Shown piece by piece: positions 62,945-64,000 of a stretch of DNA of 64,000 bases. The stretch covers positions 124,001 through 188,000 of the forward strand of contig NZ_JALGYW010000009.1 in assembly GCF_023111095.1 (NCBI RefSeq), read 5' to 3'. This DNA is from Maribellus sp. YY47 (lineage in GTDB: Bacteria > Bacteroidota > Bacteroidia > Bacteroidales > Prolixibacteraceae). The notes beneath the pieces are model-generated. The model was not told the origin of the DNA and searched no databases. It saw only the letters and a program-made list of their open reading frames with translations. Both the position numbers and the translations under genes were made by a program. Numbering within the stretch: the stretch's first letter is position 1; the number at the start of each line of letters is the position of its first letter.

Positions 62945-63949
62945 ATGAAAATTAAAATCATTTTATGTGCAATTCTTTTTTTCGGAATGGCATTTTTGTC
63001 CACTTCACAAGCACAAATAAAAATCGGAATTATTGGGTTAGATACTTCTCATTCGCCTGCATTTACAAAACTTTTAAATGGAGATGATAAAAAAGAAGAA
63101 TACAAAGACTTCAGAGTTGTAGCAGCCTACCCTTATGGCTCAAAAACTATAAAATCCAGTTACGAACGAATCCCTAATTATATAAAAGAAGTAGAAAAAT
63201 ACGGTGTTGAAATAGTTCCCACTATTGCAGAATTATTAAAAAAAGTAGATTGCGTACTACTTGAAACTAACGATGGCAATTTACACTTGGAACAAGCAAA
63301 CGAGGTGCTAAAATCAGGCAAAATCATGTTTATTGACAAACCTGCTGGAGCATCTTTAGCACAAGCAATTGCCCTATTTAAATTAGCAAAAAAATACAAT
63401 GTACCAATTTTTTCATCGTCTTCTTTAAGATATGTACCTAAAGTTCAAAAAATAAGGAACGGCGATTTTGGAAAAGTTCTTGGTGCCGATTGCTACTCTC
63501 CCCATAGAAGAGAAAGCTCTCACGATGATTTTGGATGGTACGGAATACACGGAATAGAAATGTTATTTACCGTAATGGGTACAGGATGCACCGAAGTAAG
63601 CCGAATGTGTACAGATAGTACCGATGTTGTAGTAGGGAGATGGGATAATGAAAGGATAGGAACCTTCAGAGGACTACAACGAGTAAACCTGTACGGAGGC
63701 ACAGTATATACACCAGGCGGAGCTGAACAAACCGGAACTTATGCAGGATATGCTGTCTTGCTAGATCAAATATTAAATTTCTTTAAAACAAAAACAGTTC
63801 CTTTACCTGAAAAAGAAACCATAGAGATATTTACTTTCATGGAAGCATCAAACGAGAGCAAAAGAAAAGGCGGTAAAATTATTTCTATGGATAAAACTTA
63901 TTACAAAGGGGAAAAAAATGCAAAAAAATTAATTAAAAAGCTCAATTAA
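62945..63949 (+). CDS. Exported Gfo/Idh/MocA family protein
   Basis: A 334-residue protein with a signal peptide (MKIKIILCAILFFGMAFLSTSQAQ) followed by a Gfo/Idh/MocA domain. The Rossmann start is changed to KIGIIGLDTSHSPAF, where the usual G-x-G-x-x-G is less regular. The family lysine motif is FIDKPAGAS. The C-terminal half has a GIHGIEMLFTVMGTG segment with the usual histidine. Exported members are common in Bacteroidota and often take part in glycan or sugar modification in the periplasm. It is not part of the nagAB overlap and may start a new operon going right. Confidence 0.82.
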   Translation: MKIKIILCAILFFGMAFLSTSQAQIKIGIIGLDTSHSPAFTKLLNGDDKKEEYKDFRVVAAYPYGSKTIKSSYERIPNYIKEVEKYGVEIVPTIAELLKKVDCVLLETNDGNLHLEQANEVLKSGKIMFIDKPAGASLAQAIALFKLAKKYNVPIFSSSSLRYVPKVQKIRNGDFGKVLGADCYSPHRRESSHDDFGWYGIHGIEMLFTVMGTGCTEVSRMCTDSTDVVVGRWDNERIGTFRGLQRVNLYGGTVYTPGGAEQTGTYAGYAVLLDQILNFFKTKTVPLPEKETIEIFTFMEASNESKRKGGKIISMDKTYYKGEKNAKKLIKKLN

Positions 63950-63983
63950 CCTTGGCAGAATAGTTTCTGTAAAATTAATCTTT

Positions 63984-64000
63984 ATGAAGTCAAATAACTT
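63984..64000 (+). CDS. Possible start of next gene, cut by the window
   Basis: An ATG at 63984 (MKSNN) lies 34 bases past the previous stop. Only five codons are in the window, so nothing can be said of the product; it is recorded as a likely operon neighbour of the exported oxidoreductase. Confidence 0.25.

Noticed and set aside
1-64000. CRISPR array or rRNA genes
   Set aside because: No regularly spaced identical repeats with unique spacers, and no rRNA-like conserved stretches, were seen; the tandem array at 22.2-22.5 kb lacks unique spacers.

Overview
The window looks like chromosome of a Bacteroidota bacterium, most likely a marine or gut-type member of the Bacteroidales/Marinilabiliales. 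The evidence is typical of that phylum: SusC-style plug motifs, a long single-chain PurL, DUF5606, BACON-like and TSP3/OmpA outer-membrane proteins, Cys-type sulfatase, FucP-family sugar uptake, and TAnnTTTG promoter -7 boxes with few Shine-Dalgarno sites. The exact genus is inference.

Layout. 1-4.4 kb: a partial lipoprotein, a MORN-like repeat protein bracketed by inverted TACCGCTAAC motifs, an AraC remnant and a DPP IV-type peptidase. 4.4-9.9 kb: a DUF4419 protein, then a divergent VWA protein and a sigma factor/anti-sigma pair that carry SusC-plug-like peptides. 9.9-21.6 kb: housekeeping and stress genes (NTF2-like, metallophosphoesterase, dienelactone hydrolase, SIMPL, GH16, HAD, LrgAB, CobW, TauE, sugar isomerase/epimerase) and a btuFCD vitamin B12 importer under a cobalamin riboswitch. 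22-30 kb: repeats, DUF4349, CAT-like acetyltransferase, sulfatase, DUF2200, an HNH/Mrr nuclease pair, a Gfo/Idh/MocA oxidoreductase and ApbE. 30-44.7 kb: repeat-rich intergenic DNA, OmpA/TSP3 protein, exonuclease, DUF5606, TonB receptor, ECF sigma, DJ-1, cell-envelope proteins, purL and tRNA-Leu(GAG).

44.7-57.8 kb is accessory. It starts with a wrecked WYL regulator, an Xaa-Pro peptidase and a degenerate IS982 copy. An eight-gene, one-strand metabolic operon follows (48.3-56.6 kb): sodium/solute symporter, L-arabinose/L-fucose isomerase-like protein, amidohydrolase, FGGY kinase, triosephosphate-isomerase-like protein, two different YjbQ (UPF0047) paralogs and a KdsD-like SIS isomerase. A degenerate IS1595 copy closes the block. 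I could not match this set to a pathway I know. It is the best candidate here for an undescribed system, plausibly uptake, isomerisation and phosphorylation of an unusual short sugar that ends in isomerase steps. Translation signals differ within it: the three promoter-proximal genes lack Shine-Dalgarno sites, while four of the five distal genes have good ones. This suggests assembly from two sources.

57.8-64 kb holds a XylR-like sugar-responsive AraC regulator, a FucP-type transporter, nagA and nagB (N-acetylglucosamine use), and a secreted Gfo/Idh/MocA protein. This stretch is visibly more A/T-rich than the first 40 kb.
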